From assembly GCF_002953255.1 (NCBI RefSeq), contig NZ_CP026498.1, forward strand, positions 2,161,197 to 2,225,196: a stretch of DNA of 64,000 nt, in the 5' to 3' direction. Both the position numbers and the translations under genes were made by a program. The stretch is from Streptomyces sp. CB01881. Lineage in GTDB: Bacteria > Actinomycetota > Actinomycetes > Streptomycetales > Streptomycetaceae. Below the pieces are notes generated by a model, which was given only the letters and a program-made list of their open reading frames with translations, was not told where the DNA came from and ran no database searches. Shown here piece after piece: positions 15,311 to 23,970 of the stretch. The first letter of the stretch is position 1; each line of letters starts with the position of its first letter.

Positions 15311-17058
15311 ACCGGCATCCTCTCCTGCCCGTTCGCCGTCGCGCGGCCGACGGCGCTCAGCACGGCCCGTACGCCGGCGGTGAGGACGGAGGAGTCCCGC
15401 CCGACGCCCCAGACCACCTCTCCCCCGACCCGCGCCTCGACGTACGCGACGGCGTCGCTGTCGGGGCCGGTGCGGACGGCGTGCTCGGTGAAGCCGAGGA
15501 TGTCGACGGCGGTTCCGCCGGCGCGCAGGGCGGCGGTGACGGCGTCCAGCGGGCCGTTGCCCTCGCCCCGGTGCGGGCCGACCTCGGCCCAGTGCCGGCC
15601 GCCCTCCTCCCCGGTGCGCCACGCGACCTGCACCACGGCGTCCAGGTAGGTGGCGCGGAACAGCGCGTACAGCTCCTCGGCGGTCACCTCGCGCCCGCTG
15701 TCGTCGGCCGACTCCTGCACCACCCGGGAGAACTCGATCTGGAGGCGGCGCGGCAGGTCGAGCCCGTGCCCGGTCTGCAGCAGGTAGGCGATGCCGCCCT
15801 TGCCGGACTGGCTGTTCACCCGGATCACGGCCTCGTAGTCGCGCCCCAGGTCGGCCGGGTCGATCGGCAGGTAGGGGACGGCCCACGGCGCCTGCGCCGC
15901 CGGCACGCCCAGGTCGGCCGCCGTCTTGGCGTGGTGGGCGAACCCCTTCTTGATGGCGTCCTGGTGGGTGCCGGAGAAGGCGGTGTGGACGAGGTCGCCG
16001 ACGTAGGGGTGGCGCTCGTGGACGGGGAGGCGGTTGCAGTGCTCGACGGTCCGGCGGATCTCGTCGATGTCGGAGAAGTCGATCATCGGGTCGACGCCCT
16101 GGGTGTGCAGGTTGAGGGCCAGCGTCACCAGGTCGACGTTGCCGGTCCGCTCGCCGTTGCCGAACAGGCAGCCCTCGACCCGCTGGGCGCCGGCCAGGAC
16201 GGCGAGTTCGGCGCAGGCGACGCCGGTGCCGCGGTCGTTGTGCGGGTGGACGGAGAGGATCACCGCCTCGCGCCGGTCGAGGTGGCGGTGCATGTACTCG
16301 ATCTGGTCGGCGTAGACGTTGGGGGTGGCGATCTCGACGGTGGCGGGCAGGTTGTGGATGACCGGGCGGTCGGGGCTCGCGTCCCAGAGCGCGGTGATGC
16401 CGTTGCAGACGTCCAGGACGAAGTCCGGCTCGGTCAGGTTGAACACCTCGGGCGAGAACTCGAAGCGCAGGCCGGGGCGGTCGCCGGCCCGCCGGGCCAT
16501 GTGCCCGGCGGCGGCGGTGACCAGGGCCCGGACCTCGTCCCGGTCGCGGCCGAGGACGACGTCGCGCCAGGCCGGGGCGGTGGCGGTGTAGAGGTGGACG
16601 ACGACCTTGGGCAGGCCTTCGACGGATGCGAAGGTGCGGTCGATCAGGTCCTCGCGGGCGGCGGTGAAGACGACGACGGTGACGTCCTCGGGGACGGCGC
16701 CGGGGGTGGTGGCCAGCCGGCGGACGAAGTCGAAGTCGGTGCGGCTGGCGGAGGGGTAGCCGACCTCGATCTCCTTGAAGCCCATGGCCAGGAAGAGGTC
16801 GAACATCCGCTGCTTGCGCGCCGGGTCCATCGGCTCGGCCAGCGCCTGGTTGCCGTCGCGCAGGTCGACGGGGACCCAGAGCGGGGCCTGCGCGATCCGG
16901 CGCGAGGGCCAGTCCCGCGGCTCGCCGGCGGGCAGTCGGACGCGCTCGTGGGCGGGCCGGTAGCGGTGGTGCGGCATGGCGCTGCCGCGCTGCGGGTTCC
17001 AGGCGGGCGCGGCGGCCGGGACGGGGCCGGCGGGGGTGCGGAGCGTGGGAAATCGCAC
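15307..17058 (-). CDS. leuA: 2-isopropylmalate synthase
   Basis: This enzyme condenses acetyl-CoA and 2-oxoisovalerate to 2-isopropylmalate, the first committed step of leucine synthesis. The 583-residue protein is of the long LeuA type. The catalytic TIM barrel has [16 protein letters not shown], the metal site [20 protein letters not shown], and [16 protein letters not shown]-terminal allosteric leucine-binding domain follows. An upstream leader peptide and mutually exclusive hairpins (17108-17181) indicate leucine-responsive attenuation. A FadR-type regulator is divergent from it. Confidence 0.96.
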   Translation of the reverse strand: MRFPTLRTPAGPVPAAAPAWNPQRGSAMPHHRYRPAHERVRLPAGEPRDWPSRRIAQAPLWVPVDLRDGNQALAEPMDPARKQRMFDLFLAMGFKEIEVGYPSASRTDFDFVRRLATTPGAVPEDVTVVVFTAAREDLIDRTFASVEGLPKVVVHLYTATAPAWRDVVLGRDRDEVRALVTAAAGHMARRAGDRPGLRFEFSPEVFNLTEPDFVLDVCNGITALWDASPDRPVIHNLPATVEIATPNVYADQIEYMHRHLDRREAVILSVHPHNDRGTGVACAELAVLAGAQRVEGCLFGNGERTGNVDLVTLALNLHTQGVDPMIDFSDIDEIRRTVEHCNRLPVHERHPYVGDLVHTAFSGTHQDAIKKGFAHHAKTAADLGVPAAQAPWAVPYLPIDPADLGRDYEAVIRVNSQSGKGGIAYLLQTGHGLDLPRRLQIEFSRVVQESADDSGREVTAEELYALFRATYLDAVVQVAWRTGEEGGRHWAEVGPHRGEGNGPLDAVTAALRAGGTAVDILGFTEHAVRTGPDSDAVAYVEARVGGEVVWGVGRDSSVLTAGVRAVLSAVGRATANGQERMPV

Positions 17059-17107
17059 GGTGAAGGTCCTTCGCGAGCGGTCGGTACCGGAGGACGAACC
17101 GGCAGCA

Positions 17108-17152
17108 CGGCACCCCGCAGCGGGGTGCCGGTCCGGTCAGACCCCGCTGCGG
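17108..17152 (-). promoter_or_regulatory. leuA transcription attenuator (terminator/antiterminator)
   Basis: The terminator stem pairs 17108-17117 with 17121-17130 (10 bp, arm CGGCACCCCG, 3-nt loop). The antiterminator pairs 17141-17152, the end of the leader peptide coding region (RNA CCGCAGCGGGGU), with 17115-17126, a perfect 12-bp match that destroys the terminator. A ribosome stalled at the three Leu codons leaves 17141-17152 free to pair, so leuA is read; a ribosome reaching the stop covers it and lets the terminator form. Confidence 0.88.
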
Positions 17153-17181
17153 CCACCAAGAAGGAGACTCCACGGCTTCAT
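17137..17181 (-). CDS. leuA leader peptide
   Basis: The 14-residue peptide MKPWSLLLGGRSGV has three consecutive leucine codons (CTC CTT CTT) placed before the antiterminator-forming segment. It starts at ATG 17181 and ends TGA at 17137, 78 nt ahead of leuA. Leader peptides of this type control leuA in Streptomyces by ribosome-mediated attenuation. Confidence 0.88.
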   Translation of the reverse strand: MKPWSLLLGGRSGV

Positions 17182-17235
17182 GCCGGGTACGGTAGCCGCC
17201 AACCAACTCCTCAGACAACCTGTCAGGTGAACGCG

Positions 17236-17931
17236 ATGTCCTCGCTCGGCGACCCCCTCCGTCCCTCTCCCCTGGTCGACCAGGCCGCCCGGCGGATCGC
17301 CGAGCAGATCGCCGCCGGGCAGTGGCCGGTCGGCGGCAGACTGCCGGGCGAGGTGACGCTGGCCCGGGAGTTGGGCGTCGGCCGGTCGACGGTCCGGGAG
17401 GCACTGCGCGCGCTGGCGGGGGCCGGGATGGTGCGCAGCCGCCAGGGCGCGGGCGTCTTCGTGACGGCGGACCGGCCGGGCGGGGACTGGTCGGCACGGC
17501 TGCGCAGGGCGGAGCTGGCGCACGTGTACGAGGTCCGGACGATGGTCGAGGTGCAGGCGGCGCGGCTGGCCGCCGTCCGGCGCGGCGAGGCCGACCTGGC
17601 CGCGCTGGACCGGGCGCTGACCGCCCGCCGGGAGGCCGGCGGGGCGGCGGACGCGGTCTTCGTGGACGCCGACATCGCGCTGCACAGTGCGGTGGTGGCG
17701 GCCGCCGGCAACCCCGTGCTGTCCGACCTCTTCGCGGAGTTCGTCCCGGTCCTGAGGGAGCACCTGGTCCATCTGGTGGCCCTGCTGGAGCTGCGCAAGG
17801 GCGACCCGGGGCACGGCTACGCGGCGCACGCGGAGCTGGTGGAGGCGGTCCGCCGGGGCGATGCGGAGGGCGCCGGGCGGGTGCTGGCGGACGAACTGGA
17901 ATCGACCCGGGCACGGTTGCTCGCGGGCTGA
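17236..17931 (+). CDS. FadR-subfamily GntR transcriptional regulator
   Basis: This 231-residue regulator has an N-terminal winged helix (RLPGEVTLARELGVGRSTVR, EALRALAGAGMV) and a C-terminal FCD ligand-binding domain (VYEVRTMVEVQAARLAA, DADIALHSAVVAAAGNPVLS, HAELVEAVRRGDAEGA). The FCD His/Asp positions for metal and organic-acid binding appear present. Start is ATG 17236; a GTG at 17227 is possible. It is divergent from leuA, with a short inverted repeat GACA-ACC-TGTC at 17214-17224 that could be its operator. The ligand is unknown, perhaps a branched-chain or carboxylic acid intermediate. Confidence 0.88.
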   Translation: MSSLGDPLRPSPLVDQAARRIAEQIAAGQWPVGGRLPGEVTLARELGVGRSTVREALRALAGAGMVRSRQGAGVFVTADRPGGDWSARLRRAELAHVYEVRTMVEVQAARLAAVRRGEADLAALDRALTARREAGGAADAVFVDADIALHSAVVAAAGNPVLSDLFAEFVPVLREHLVHLVALLELRKGDPGHGYAAHAELVEAVRRGDAEGAGRVLADELESTRARLLAG

Positions 17932-18228
17932 GCGGCACCGGCACACACTTCTCACACGATCCCCCCGGACACCCCCGGGGTGCCCCGCCAGCCACCCCCC
18001 ATCTGCCCTGATAAGGCGTCATTGCAGGTCATCCCGTACGACAACGGCCCTTCGCCCACCAATCATGAACCCGCGAATGACATTGTGTTAAGGCTGTGTG
18101 TGCATCCGGTCCAGACAGCGAACGGATTTTCACTCCTATTACACGGTATGACTAGTATCGCCTCGTCAAAAGCCCGTGCCCGGACGGTCCGGCCCACCAG
18201 GCCGACCGCCTTCCCCTAGGAGTCAGCT
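17932..18228 (+). promoter_or_regulatory. AT-richer noncoding region with conservon promoter and ribosome site
   Basis: This is a 297-bp gap without a gene. Its right half is much richer in A/T than the surroundings (around 18060-18170, including TATGACTAGTAT), as expected for a promoter of the conservon. It ends with the ribosome site AGGAG at 18218-18222, 6 nt before the CTG start of the kinase gene. I see no hairpin terminator for the GntR gene. Confidence 0.5.
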
Positions 18229-21183
18229 CTGCGCGCGCGTGCGAATCGGCGGCCCCCGACGCCGAAGACCCCCCGCAGGCGGCCACGCCTGTCACTGCGA
18301 ACGGCACTGCTCGTCCTGGCCGTCGTCCCCAGTGTCGCCCTCGCGGTCCTCTGGGCGGTCACCAGCGGCCAGACCTTCGCGGACTTCAACCGCCAGGCCG
18401 ACCAGGGCCTGCTGGCCCAGAAGGCCGGGCAGCCGTCCAACATCGTCTACTACAACCTCCAGGAGGAGCGCCGGCTCAGCGCCGAGTCGCTCGCCCGGCC
18501 CGGCAGCGTCGCCGAGGCACTGCGCCGTCAGCGCCAGGCCACCGACGACGCCGTGCGCCAGTTCCAGGCCCTCTCCGGCGAGACCGCCGGCAACGCGCCC
18601 GCCGAGGTGCGCAGCGCGGTCGCCGAGGCACGGCAGGCCCTGGGCAGACTGGCCGAGCAGCGGTCCGCCGTCGACCGCGGCGCCGTCGACCAGCAGGCCG
18701 TCTTCACCTACTACACCGACCTGATCGCCGTCGACCTGCGACTGTTCACCGCACTCAGCCACGTGGACAACGGCGAGGTCACCTGGATCTCCAAGACCCT
18801 GGTGAACGCCTTCTGGGCCAAGGAGATGCTGGCCCGCGAGGACGCCGTCCTGGCCCGCGGCTGGCCGTCCGGGAAGCTTGCCACCGGCGACTTCCAGCAG
18901 GTCCAGCAGGCCATCGGCGCCCAGGACCACCTCTTCACCGTCCAGGTCGTCCCCTACCTCCCGGCCGACGAGGCCGCGGCCTGGCAGGACCTGATGACCA
19001 GCCCGGCGTGGCAGGCCAAGTCCGCCGTCGAGCAGTCGCTGACCAGACCCCTCACCGCGGACGCCGGCGGCGCCGTCAGGCTGCCGGCCGCCCAGGAGCA
19101 GTGGCGGCAGGCCGTCGACCAGCTCAACCCGCAGCTGGTGAAGGTCATCGAGACCCGGACCAGCGGCATCGTCGAGGTCGGCAAGGCCTCGTTCCTCTCG
19201 CTGCTCACCACCTTCGCGCTGACCACCGTGATCGGCCTGATCGCGGTCGTCGCCGTGATCGTCACCAGCTGGCGGCTCACCCGCTCGCTGCGCCGCCGGA
19301 TCAAGGAACTGCACACCCAGGCGCAGGAGCTGGAGCGCACCCTGCCCGAGGTCGTCGAGCGCCTCGCCCAGGGCGAGCAGGTCGACGTCGAGGCCGAGAC
19401 CCGGGCGGTCACCGCGGGCGACCACGGCAACGGCACCGACGAACTGGCCCGCCTCGGCCAGGCGCTCAACCTGGCCCGCGCCTCCGCACTGGCGACCTCC
19501 GTCCGGCAGGCCGAGCAGCACCGCGGCTTCGAGCGGCTGCTCCAGCGCATCGCCCGCCGCACCCAGCTGCTGATCGGCCAGCAGCTGAAGAAGCTGGACG
19601 AGCTGGAGCGCAAGCACGAGGACCCGGAGGTGCTGGAGGGCCTGTTCGACCTCGACCACCTCACCGCCCGCCTGCGCCGCTACGAGGAGAGCCTGGTCAT
19701 CCTGGCCGGCGGCCAGCCGCAGCGGCGCTGGCGCAAGCCCGTCCCGCTGCTGGACGTGCTCCGCTCCGCCCAGGGCGAGGTGCAGGACTACCGGCGGATC
19801 ATGCTGGACGTCGAGGGCCACCCGTGGCTCTCCGAGCGGGCCGTCGGCCCGGTCGCGCACGTGCTCGCCGAGCTGATGGAGAACGCCGCGAGCTTCTCCA
19901 AGCCGCCGACACCGGTCGAGGTGCGGGCCGCCATGGTCGGCCGCGGGCTGGCGGTCGAGATCGAGGACCGCGGGCTCGGCATGGACCCGGCCCAGTACGA
20001 CGCCGCCAACGAGCTGATGAGCCGTCCGCCCCGGACGGACGTGCTGGCCCGGGCGGACGACATCCGCCTCGGCTTCTACGTGGTCTCCCGGCTGGCCGCC
20101 AACACCGGCCTGCGGATCGAGTTCCGGCCGTCGGCCTTCGGCGGGACGCGGGTCGTCGTGCTCGTCCCCGCCGAGCTGGTCATCGACGGCGACGCGGGCC
20201 TTCCGGACGCGACCCCGGCCACGCCGGTCCCGCTCACCCGGCGCCCCCGCAGGACGGTGCCCGCCGTGACGCCCGCCCCGGAGGCGGAGGACGGCGACGC
20301 GGCGCCCGGACCGGCCGGCGCCGAGCCGCCGGAGATCCTGTTGGTCCCGCCGGCCGCGGGGGCGGCGCCGGTCGAGGCGTTCGCCCACGTCGAGTACGTC
20401 CAGCCGCTGGAGCAGCCGGCGGAGTCCGCGCAGCCGGTCGAGCACGGCTCCCCGGCGGACGGCACGGCGTTCGGCACGGCGTACGCCGCCGGGTACGGCG
20501 ACCGGCCCGCGTACGACACCCCGCCCGACGGGACCCCGGCGTCCGACCCGGCCGGGCCCGCCCCGGCCCCCGGGTACGACAACCCCGCCTACCCGGACAT
20601 CGCGTACGCCAAGGTGACCCCCGCCGAGGCCCCGTACGCGGACGAGCAGTACCGGCCGGCCGACCACTACCGGCTCGCCGAGCGGCGGGAGCGGCGCGAG
20701 TACACGTCCTCGGTGCCGCTCAGCGAACCCGGCGGCGGGCAGCCGCCGCTGCCGCAGCGGATCCGCCAGGCCAGCCTGGCCGCCGAGCTGCGCCTCCCGC
20801 CGGCCCGGACCGGGCACACGCCCGGCCCGGACGGCCCCGCCCCGGCGGGTGACGCCTCCACCGGGCGCCAGCCCGGCGCGGCCGGCCCGTTCCAGCGCCC
20901 GGTACGGCGGTCGGGGGCGGCGATCGGCGCCTTCCAGCGGCAGTCCCGCGCGGCGCGCGGCCACGGCCGCGGTCACGACTCCGGCGAGCACCACCTCCCC
21001 GACCGGACCACGGACCGGGCGCCCGGCCTCCTCCCCGACCGGACCGCCGACCACGGAACCCACCCGGCTCCCCCCACCGGCCCCACCGAACCCGCCGGGC
21101 CCCCGACCCCCGCGCCCGCCCCCTCCCCCTGGGCACCCCCCGTCGCGGACCCCCGAACCACAAGGACGGATGAGCAGCCATGA
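18229..21183 (+). CDS. Nitrate/nitrite-sensing histidine kinase-like protein of a conservon (CvnA), CTG start
   Basis: This is the membrane sensor of a conservon, 984 residues. TM1 (TALLVLAVVPSVALAVLWAV) is followed by an extracytoplasmic NIT-type helical domain, TM2 near 325-350 (FALTTVIGLIAVVAVIVTS), a coiled HAMP-like linker, and an HATPase domain (N box LAELMENAASFSKPP, G1 EDRGLGM, GGTRVVVLVPAELV). A long Pro/Ala/Tyr tail follows. The TM1-coding part contains no ATG, GTG or TTG in frame. A stop (TAG 18217) lies just upstream, and AGGAG is 6 nt before CTG 18229, so CTG is the likely start. It overlaps the next gene by 4 nt. Confidence 0.9.
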   Translation: MRARANRRPPTPKTPRRRPRLSLRTALLVLAVVPSVALAVLWAVTSGQTFADFNRQADQGLLAQKAGQPSNIVYYNLQEERRLSAESLARPGSVAEALRRQRQATDDAVRQFQALSGETAGNAPAEVRSAVAEARQALGRLAEQRSAVDRGAVDQQAVFTYYTDLIAVDLRLFTALSHVDNGEVTWISKTLVNAFWAKEMLAREDAVLARGWPSGKLATGDFQQVQQAIGAQDHLFTVQVVPYLPADEAAAWQDLMTSPAWQAKSAVEQSLTRPLTADAGGAVRLPAAQEQWRQAVDQLNPQLVKVIETRTSGIVEVGKASFLSLLTTFALTTVIGLIAVVAVIVTSWRLTRSLRRRIKELHTQAQELERTLPEVVERLAQGEQVDVEAETRAVTAGDHGNGTDELARLGQALNLARASALATSVRQAEQHRGFERLLQRIARRTQLLIGQQLKKLDELERKHEDPEVLEGLFDLDHLTARLRRYEESLVILAGGQPQRRWRKPVPLLDVLRSAQGEVQDYRRIMLDVEGHPWLSERAVGPVAHVLAELMENAASFSKPPTPVEVRAAMVGRGLAVEIEDRGLGMDPAQYDAANELMSRPPRTDVLARADDIRLGFYVVSRLAANTGLRIEFRPSAFGGTRVVVLVPAELVIDGDAGLPDATPATPVPLTRRPRRTVPAVTPAPEAEDGDAAPGPAGAEPPEILLVPPAAGAAPVEAFAHVEYVQPLEQPAESAQPVEHGSPADGTAFGTAYAAGYGDRPAYDTPPDGTPASDPAGPAPAPGYDNPAYPDIAYAKVTPAEAPYADEQYRPADHYRLAERRERREYTSSVPLSEPGGGQPPLPQRIRQASLAAELRLPPARTGHTPGPDGPAPAGDASTGRQPGAAGPFQRPVRRSGAAIGAFQRQSRAARGHGRGHDSGEHHLPDRTTDRAPGLLPDRTADHGTHPAPPTGPTEPAGPPTPAPAPSPWAPPVADPRTTRTDEQP

Positions 21184-21611
21184 ACCGTACGATCGCCACC
21201 CACCAGGACCTGGACTGGCTGCTCGACGGACTCGTCGACTCGGTGCCCGGGACCAGGAACGCCGTCCTGCTCTCCGACGACGGCCTGGTCGTCAGCCACT
21301 CCCGCTCCATCGAGCGCGCCGACGCCGAACGCCTGGCCGCCGTCGCCACCGGCCAGCAGAGCCTGGCCCGCGGCGTCGGCCAGCTCTTCGACGGCGGCGC
21401 GGTGCACCAGGTCATCGTCGAGCTGTCCGAGGTCTGGCTGTTCATCATCGCCGCCGCCCAGGGCACCCACCTGGCCGTGGTCGCCTCCCAGGAGGTGGAC
21501 GCCGAGGTGATGTCGGTGGCCATGCACACCCTGGTGCAGCAGGTCGGCCAGAAGCTGACCACCCCGGTCCGTGGCGAGTTCGACGCCTTCGCGGCCAGGA
21601 ACCGGGGTTGA
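21180..21611 (+). CDS. Roadblock/LC7 domain protein (CvnB)
   Basis: The 143-residue Roadblock/LC7 fold protein is the second conservon member, thought to act as a regulator of the small GTPase CvnD in a membrane signalling complex. Typical segments are DLDWLLDGLVDSVPGTRNAV, LLSDDGLVVSHS and LFIIAAAQGTHLAVVAS. It starts at ATG 21180 within the stop of cvnA (ATGA overlap), so the two are coupled. Length matches the family. Confidence 0.93.
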   Translation: MNRTIATHQDLDWLLDGLVDSVPGTRNAVLLSDDGLVVSHSRSIERADAERLAAVATGQQSLARGVGQLFDGGAVHQVIVELSEVWLFIIAAAQGTHLAVVASQEVDAEVMSVAMHTLVQQVGQKLTTPVRGEFDAFAARNRG

Positions 21612-21618
21612 TGCCCCG

Positions 21619-22035
21619 GTGACCCCGCACTGGAGCGAGCTGCCCGACGAGGACGACGGCTCGGACTCGATGGTGCGCCCGTACACCATCACCCGGGGCC
21701 GCACCGCGCCCGAGCGCGACGACCTCACCCTGATCACGGTGCTCACCACCGTCGAGGACGAGGCCCGCGCGGCCCTGGCCCGGGGCTCCCGTTCCGGCTC
21801 GCGCGGGCTCCAGCCCGAGCACCGGATGATCCTGGACCGGTGCCGGCGCCCGGCCGCCGTCGCCGAGGTGGCGGCCGGTCTGGACCTGCCGGTCTCGGTC
21901 ACCAAGATCCTCCTGGGCGACCTGGTCTCCCAGGGCCTGCTGCTGGCCCGCGCCCCGCTCTCGGTGGCCCGGGCCGGCGGGGGCGCGGACCTCGGTCTGC
22001 TCACGGCCGTACGCGAAGGACTCCGGAGACTCTGA
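21619..22035 (+). CDS. DUF742 protein (CvnC)
   Basis: This 138-residue DUF742 protein is the third conservon member. It has the signature MVRPYTITRGRTAP, then LDLPVSVTKILLGDLVSQG near the C-terminus, a winged-helix-like segment. The GTG at 21619, 7 nt after the cvnB stop, gives the family-like start VTPHWSELPDEDD. An ATG at 21611 overlapping the cvnB stop is out of frame, and a GTG at 21571 would overlap cvnB further. Role: part of the CvnABCD complex. Confidence 0.88.
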   Translation: MTPHWSELPDEDDGSDSMVRPYTITRGRTAPERDDLTLITVLTTVEDEARAALARGSRSGSRGLQPEHRMILDRCRRPAAVAEVAAGLDLPVSVTKILLGDLVSQGLLLARAPLSVARAGGGADLGLLTAVREGLRRL

Positions 22036-22069
22036 ACCATGGCACCGACCGCACCCCTGCCCCCCTCCA

Positions 22070-22078
22070 CCCCCCCCC
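22070..22078. repeat. 9-C homopolymer tract at the cvnD start
   Basis: A run of nine C residues lies 31 bp inside the cvnD reading frame counted from ATG 22039. Eight C would keep that frame open into the GTPase domain; nine shift it. It is either an assembly error or a slippage-prone contingency tract. Confidence 0.8.
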
Positions 22079-22129
22079 GGCACCGCCGACAGGGCCGGCA
22101 CCACCGGCGCGGCCGACGCCCCCGCCGCC

Positions 22130-22681
22130 GTGAAGATCCTCATCGCGGGCGGCTTCGGCGTCGGCAAGACCACGCTGGTCGGCTCGGTCAGCGAGATCGC
22201 GCCGCTGCGCACCGAGGAGTACCTCACCCGCGCCAGCGTCGGCGTGGACGACCTCACCGGCGTCGACAGCAAGGACACCACCACCGTCGCCCTGGACTTC
22301 GGCCGGATCACCGTCAGCCCCGAGCTGGTGGTCTACCTGTTCGGCACACCCGGCCAGGAACGCTTCTGGTTCATGTGGAACGACCTGGTGAACGGCGCGC
22401 TCGGCGGGATCGTCATCGCCGACACCCGCCGGCTGGAGACCAGCTTCGCCTCGATCGACTTCTTCGAGAGCCGGGGCATCCCGTTCGTGGTCGCGATCAA
22501 CTGCTTCCACGGTCGGAACACGCGCACGCCGGACGAGATCCGGGCCGCCCTGGACCTCGACCCGCAGGTGCCGATGCTCCTCGGCGACGTGCGCGACCGC
22601 ACCTACGGACGGGACCTCCTGCTGGCCCTCGTCGACCACCTGATGGACCTCGCCGCCGTCCCGCCGGCGCCCGTCGGCTGA
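22130..22681 (+). CDS. Conservon small GTPase (CvnD), 5' frame broken by C-tract
   Basis: This Ras-like ATP/GTP-binding protein is the conservon output GTPase. G1 GGFGVGKTTL, G3 LFGTPGQERFWFMW and the G4-like AINCFHG are present. In this sequence the frame can only begin at GTG 22130, immediately before KILIAGGF, without a ribosome site. A well-placed ATG at 22039 with GGAG upstream lies in another frame. Removing one C from the 9-C run at 22070-22078 joins them and gives the usual acidic/Ala-rich N-terminus (GTADRAGTTGAADAPAAVK). It is followed by an FAD monooxygenase gene. Confidence 0.88.
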   Translation: MKILIAGGFGVGKTTLVGSVSEIAPLRTEEYLTRASVGVDDLTGVDSKDTTTVALDFGRITVSPELVVYLFGTPGQERFWFMWNDLVNGALGGIVIADTRRLETSFASIDFFESRGIPFVVAINCFHGRNTRTPDEIRAALDLDPQVPMLLGDVRDRTYGRDLLLALVDHLMDLAAVPPAPVG

Positions 22682-22717
22682 GCCCCGCCCTCCCACTGCC
22701 CTGTTTGGAGAACCGTC

Positions 22718-23851
22718 ATGACCCCACCCCTGCGCGTCCTGGTCCACGGCGGCGGGATCGGCGGCCTGACCCTGGCCACCGCCCTCGCCCGGCGGGGCCA
22801 CCAGGTCGACGTCGCCGAGCTGCGCGACGAGCTGGAGGTACTCGGCGTCGGCATCATCCAGCCGTCCAACGCCCTCCACGTGATGCGCGAGATCGGCGTG
22901 CTGGACGCCTGCCTGGCCGCCGGCTTCGAGTGGGAGGTGCTGACCGTCTGCGACCCGGCGGGCGCCACCCTCGCCAGGATCCCGCAGCCCCGGATGGGCG
23001 ACGCGCCCTCCAACAACGGCATCCCGCGCCCCGCCCTGGCCGGGGTGCTCTCCGCCGCCGCCACCGAGGCCGGCGCGTCGCTCCGCTTCTCCGCCACGAT
23101 CACCGGACTCGACGACGACGGCGAGGGCGTGGACGTCACCCTCTCCGACGGTCACCGCGGCCGCTACGACCTGGTGGTCGGCTTCGACGGCATCGGCTCG
23201 CCGCTGCGCAGGCGGCTGTACGGCGACACGTACACGCCCGAGTACACCGGCTTCGCCAACTGGCGGGTCACGCTGCCGCGCCTGCCCGAGGTGCAGGGCG
23301 TGGTGATGTCCGCCGGCAACCTCAAGGCCAAGGCGCTGCTCACCCCGATCACCGACGAACTCATGTACCTGGGCTCGGTGTTCGCCGAGGCCGAGGGCTT
23401 CCGCCCGGACCGGGAGCACGCCCACGAGCAGCTCGCCGAGCGGCTCGCCGGCTTCGGCGGCCCGATCGCCGAGGCGCTGGCGCAGGTCACCGACCCGTCC
23501 GCGGTGGTCTACTCGCGGATCTCCCAGGTCACGGTGGAGGAACCCTGGCACGTCGGCCGGGTGGTGCTGGCCGGCGACGCCGCGCACGCCTCCACCCCGC
23601 ACCTGGCCCAGGGCGCGGCGATGGCGGTCGAGGACGCGCTCGTCCTCGCCCGGTCGCTGGACGACGCCGAGGACGTCGCCACCGCGCTGGCCGCCTGGGA
23701 GGAGCGCCGCCGGCCGCGCGCGATGTGGGTGCAGGCGCTGTCCCGCGCCGTCCTCAAGCAGGAGACCGGCACCCCGACCACCCCGGAGGAGGACGAGCTG
23801 CTGAAGGTCGGCATCCCGGGCGCCGCGCATGTCCTGGTCCAGCCGTACTGA
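22718..23851 (+). CDS. FAD-dependent monooxygenase (PHBH fold)
   Basis: This 377-residue class A flavoprotein monooxygenase hydroxylates or epoxidises a small organic substrate with NAD(P)H and O2. The FAD dinucleotide motif is GGGIGGLTLATALARRGH, the DG motif is DLVVGFDGIGSPLRRRL, and the GD motif is VVLAGDAAHASTPHLAQGAA. The ATG at 22718 has TTTGGAGA upstream. It follows the conservon in the same direction with a 36-nt gap and ends at a strong hairpin, so it may be co-transcribed with the signalling genes. The substrate is unknown. Confidence 0.92.
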   Translation: MTPPLRVLVHGGGIGGLTLATALARRGHQVDVAELRDELEVLGVGIIQPSNALHVMREIGVLDACLAAGFEWEVLTVCDPAGATLARIPQPRMGDAPSNNGIPRPALAGVLSAAATEAGASLRFSATITGLDDDGEGVDVTLSDGHRGRYDLVVGFDGIGSPLRRRLYGDTYTPEYTGFANWRVTLPRLPEVQGVVMSAGNLKAKALLTPITDELMYLGSVFAEAEGFRPDREHAHEQLAERLAGFGGPIAEALAQVTDPSAVVYSRISQVTVEEPWHVGRVVLAGDAAHASTPHLAQGAAMAVEDALVLARSLDDAEDVATALAAWEERRRPRAMWVQALSRAVLKQETGTPTTPEEDELLKVGIPGAAHVLVQPY

Positions 23852-23882
23852 CGCCGCGCCGCCGCGCCGCCGTCACCCCGAC

Positions 23883-23914
23883 GGCCCTGTGCGGGCTTGT
23901 GCCCGCGCAGGGCC
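23883..23914 (+). terminator. Hairpin terminator after the conservon/monooxygenase unit
   Basis: GGCCCTGTGCGGGC pairs with GCCCGCGCAGGGCC (14 bp, one G-T pair) around a TTGT loop, 31 nt past the monooxygenase stop. It separates this unit from the aminotransferase gene. Confidence 0.65.
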
Positions 23915-23970
23915 GCGGACAGACTTGACGACCGTCCGACACGTAGCGTGGCCGGCTTGAGGGGTACGGG

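Noticed and set aside
15298..17235. Plus-strand frame continuous with the GntR gene
   Set aside because: It is antisense to leuA; only the part from 17236 matches a FadR-type regulator.
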